This document shows positions 63,770 through 64,000 of a stretch of 64,000 bases of DNA, piece after piece. The notes beneath the pieces are model-generated. The model was not told the origin of the DNA. It worked only from the letters and a program-made list of their open reading frames with translations, and did not search any database. This stretch comes from Bryopsis sp. KO-2023 (taxonomy: Eukaryota; Chlorophyta; Ulvophyceae; Bryopsidales; Bryopsidaceae): contig BSYQ01000004.1 of the NCBI GenBank assembly GCA_030272585.1, positions 1,302,001 to 1,366,000 of the forward strand, read 5' to 3'. The position numbers and the translations under genes were made by a program. Every line of letters starts with the position of its first letter. Position 1 is the first letter of the stretch.

Positions 63770-64000
63770 CTGCAGCAGCGATTGTCGAAGCAAGTCATGA
63801 AAACTGAACGACCCTCAATGCTCCCCCGTCTACCAAAGGGCCATACCCTAATTTATGTTTCGAATCAACAATAGTTGTGCCTCACACGATGAATATTATC
63901 TGCAGATTGTAAACACTTTCAATTGCTGTTGCTTCATGACTGACAAGGACCACTTAAAGAAACAAAAAGAATAGTTCACAATGGATCGCCAGAGATCCAT

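Overview
The window is intron-rich eukaryotic nuclear DNA. Genes carry many GT-AG introns with T-rich tracts before the acceptors, short exons in strict phase register, and decayed transposon sequence. A plastid-type EamA/DMT transporter with a long Ser/Arg-rich leader suggests a photosynthetic protist or alga. An alpha-kinase and S1A trypsin-family proteases argue against a land plant. The species cannot be fixed from the sequence alone.

The dominant content is a multigene family, here called TryAnk. Each gene joins a signal peptide, a short propeptide, an S1A serine protease domain (exons for His57, Asp102 and Ser195), a Cys-containing linker and then 5 to 7 ankyrin repeats, mostly one 99-nt phase-1 exon per repeat. 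A last exon carries two ankyrin repeats and a four-Cys C-terminal tail. Exon models were built by hand; the intact copies sum to whole codons (A 613 aa, B 582 aa, C 617 aa, C' 868 aa). Copies are B0 (3' end only, 1-1214, +), A (2988-7741, +), B (8845-12955, +), A' (20172-15557, -, early stop), C (28768-32557, +, Ser195 to Gly), C' (53839-48813, -, two protease domains, the second Ser195 to Gly), D (60821-55391, -, in-frame stop), a fragment at 62460-62690 (-) and E (from the right edge to 63073, -).

The layout is two head-to-head inverted duplications. P1 has arms 2665-8181 (A) and 14888-20487 (A') around gene B. P2 has arms 27519-32846 (C) and 48527-54681 (C') around 15.7 kb of single-copy sequence. 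Between P1 and P2, 20.5-27.5 kb is a transposon graveyard: a pogo/Tigger-like element with a CENP-B-type helix-turn-helix, split by a 3-kb insertion with inverted ends rich in ATCGTACGAT. That insertion carries unrecognised spliced coding sequence and two outward-facing tRNA-like B-box structures.

The single-copy island inside P2 (33-48.5 kb) holds an EamA transporter and an alpha-kinase-like protein sharing a divergent promoter, an unrecognised ORF, a plant-type PP2C phosphatase, a GT8-type Golgi glycosyltransferase and one unrecognised exon. These look like ordinary housekeeping genes. The TryAnk genes look like a recently expanding secreted protease-ankyrin family that changes by exon gain and loss, cassette duplication, active-site loss and palindromic duplication.
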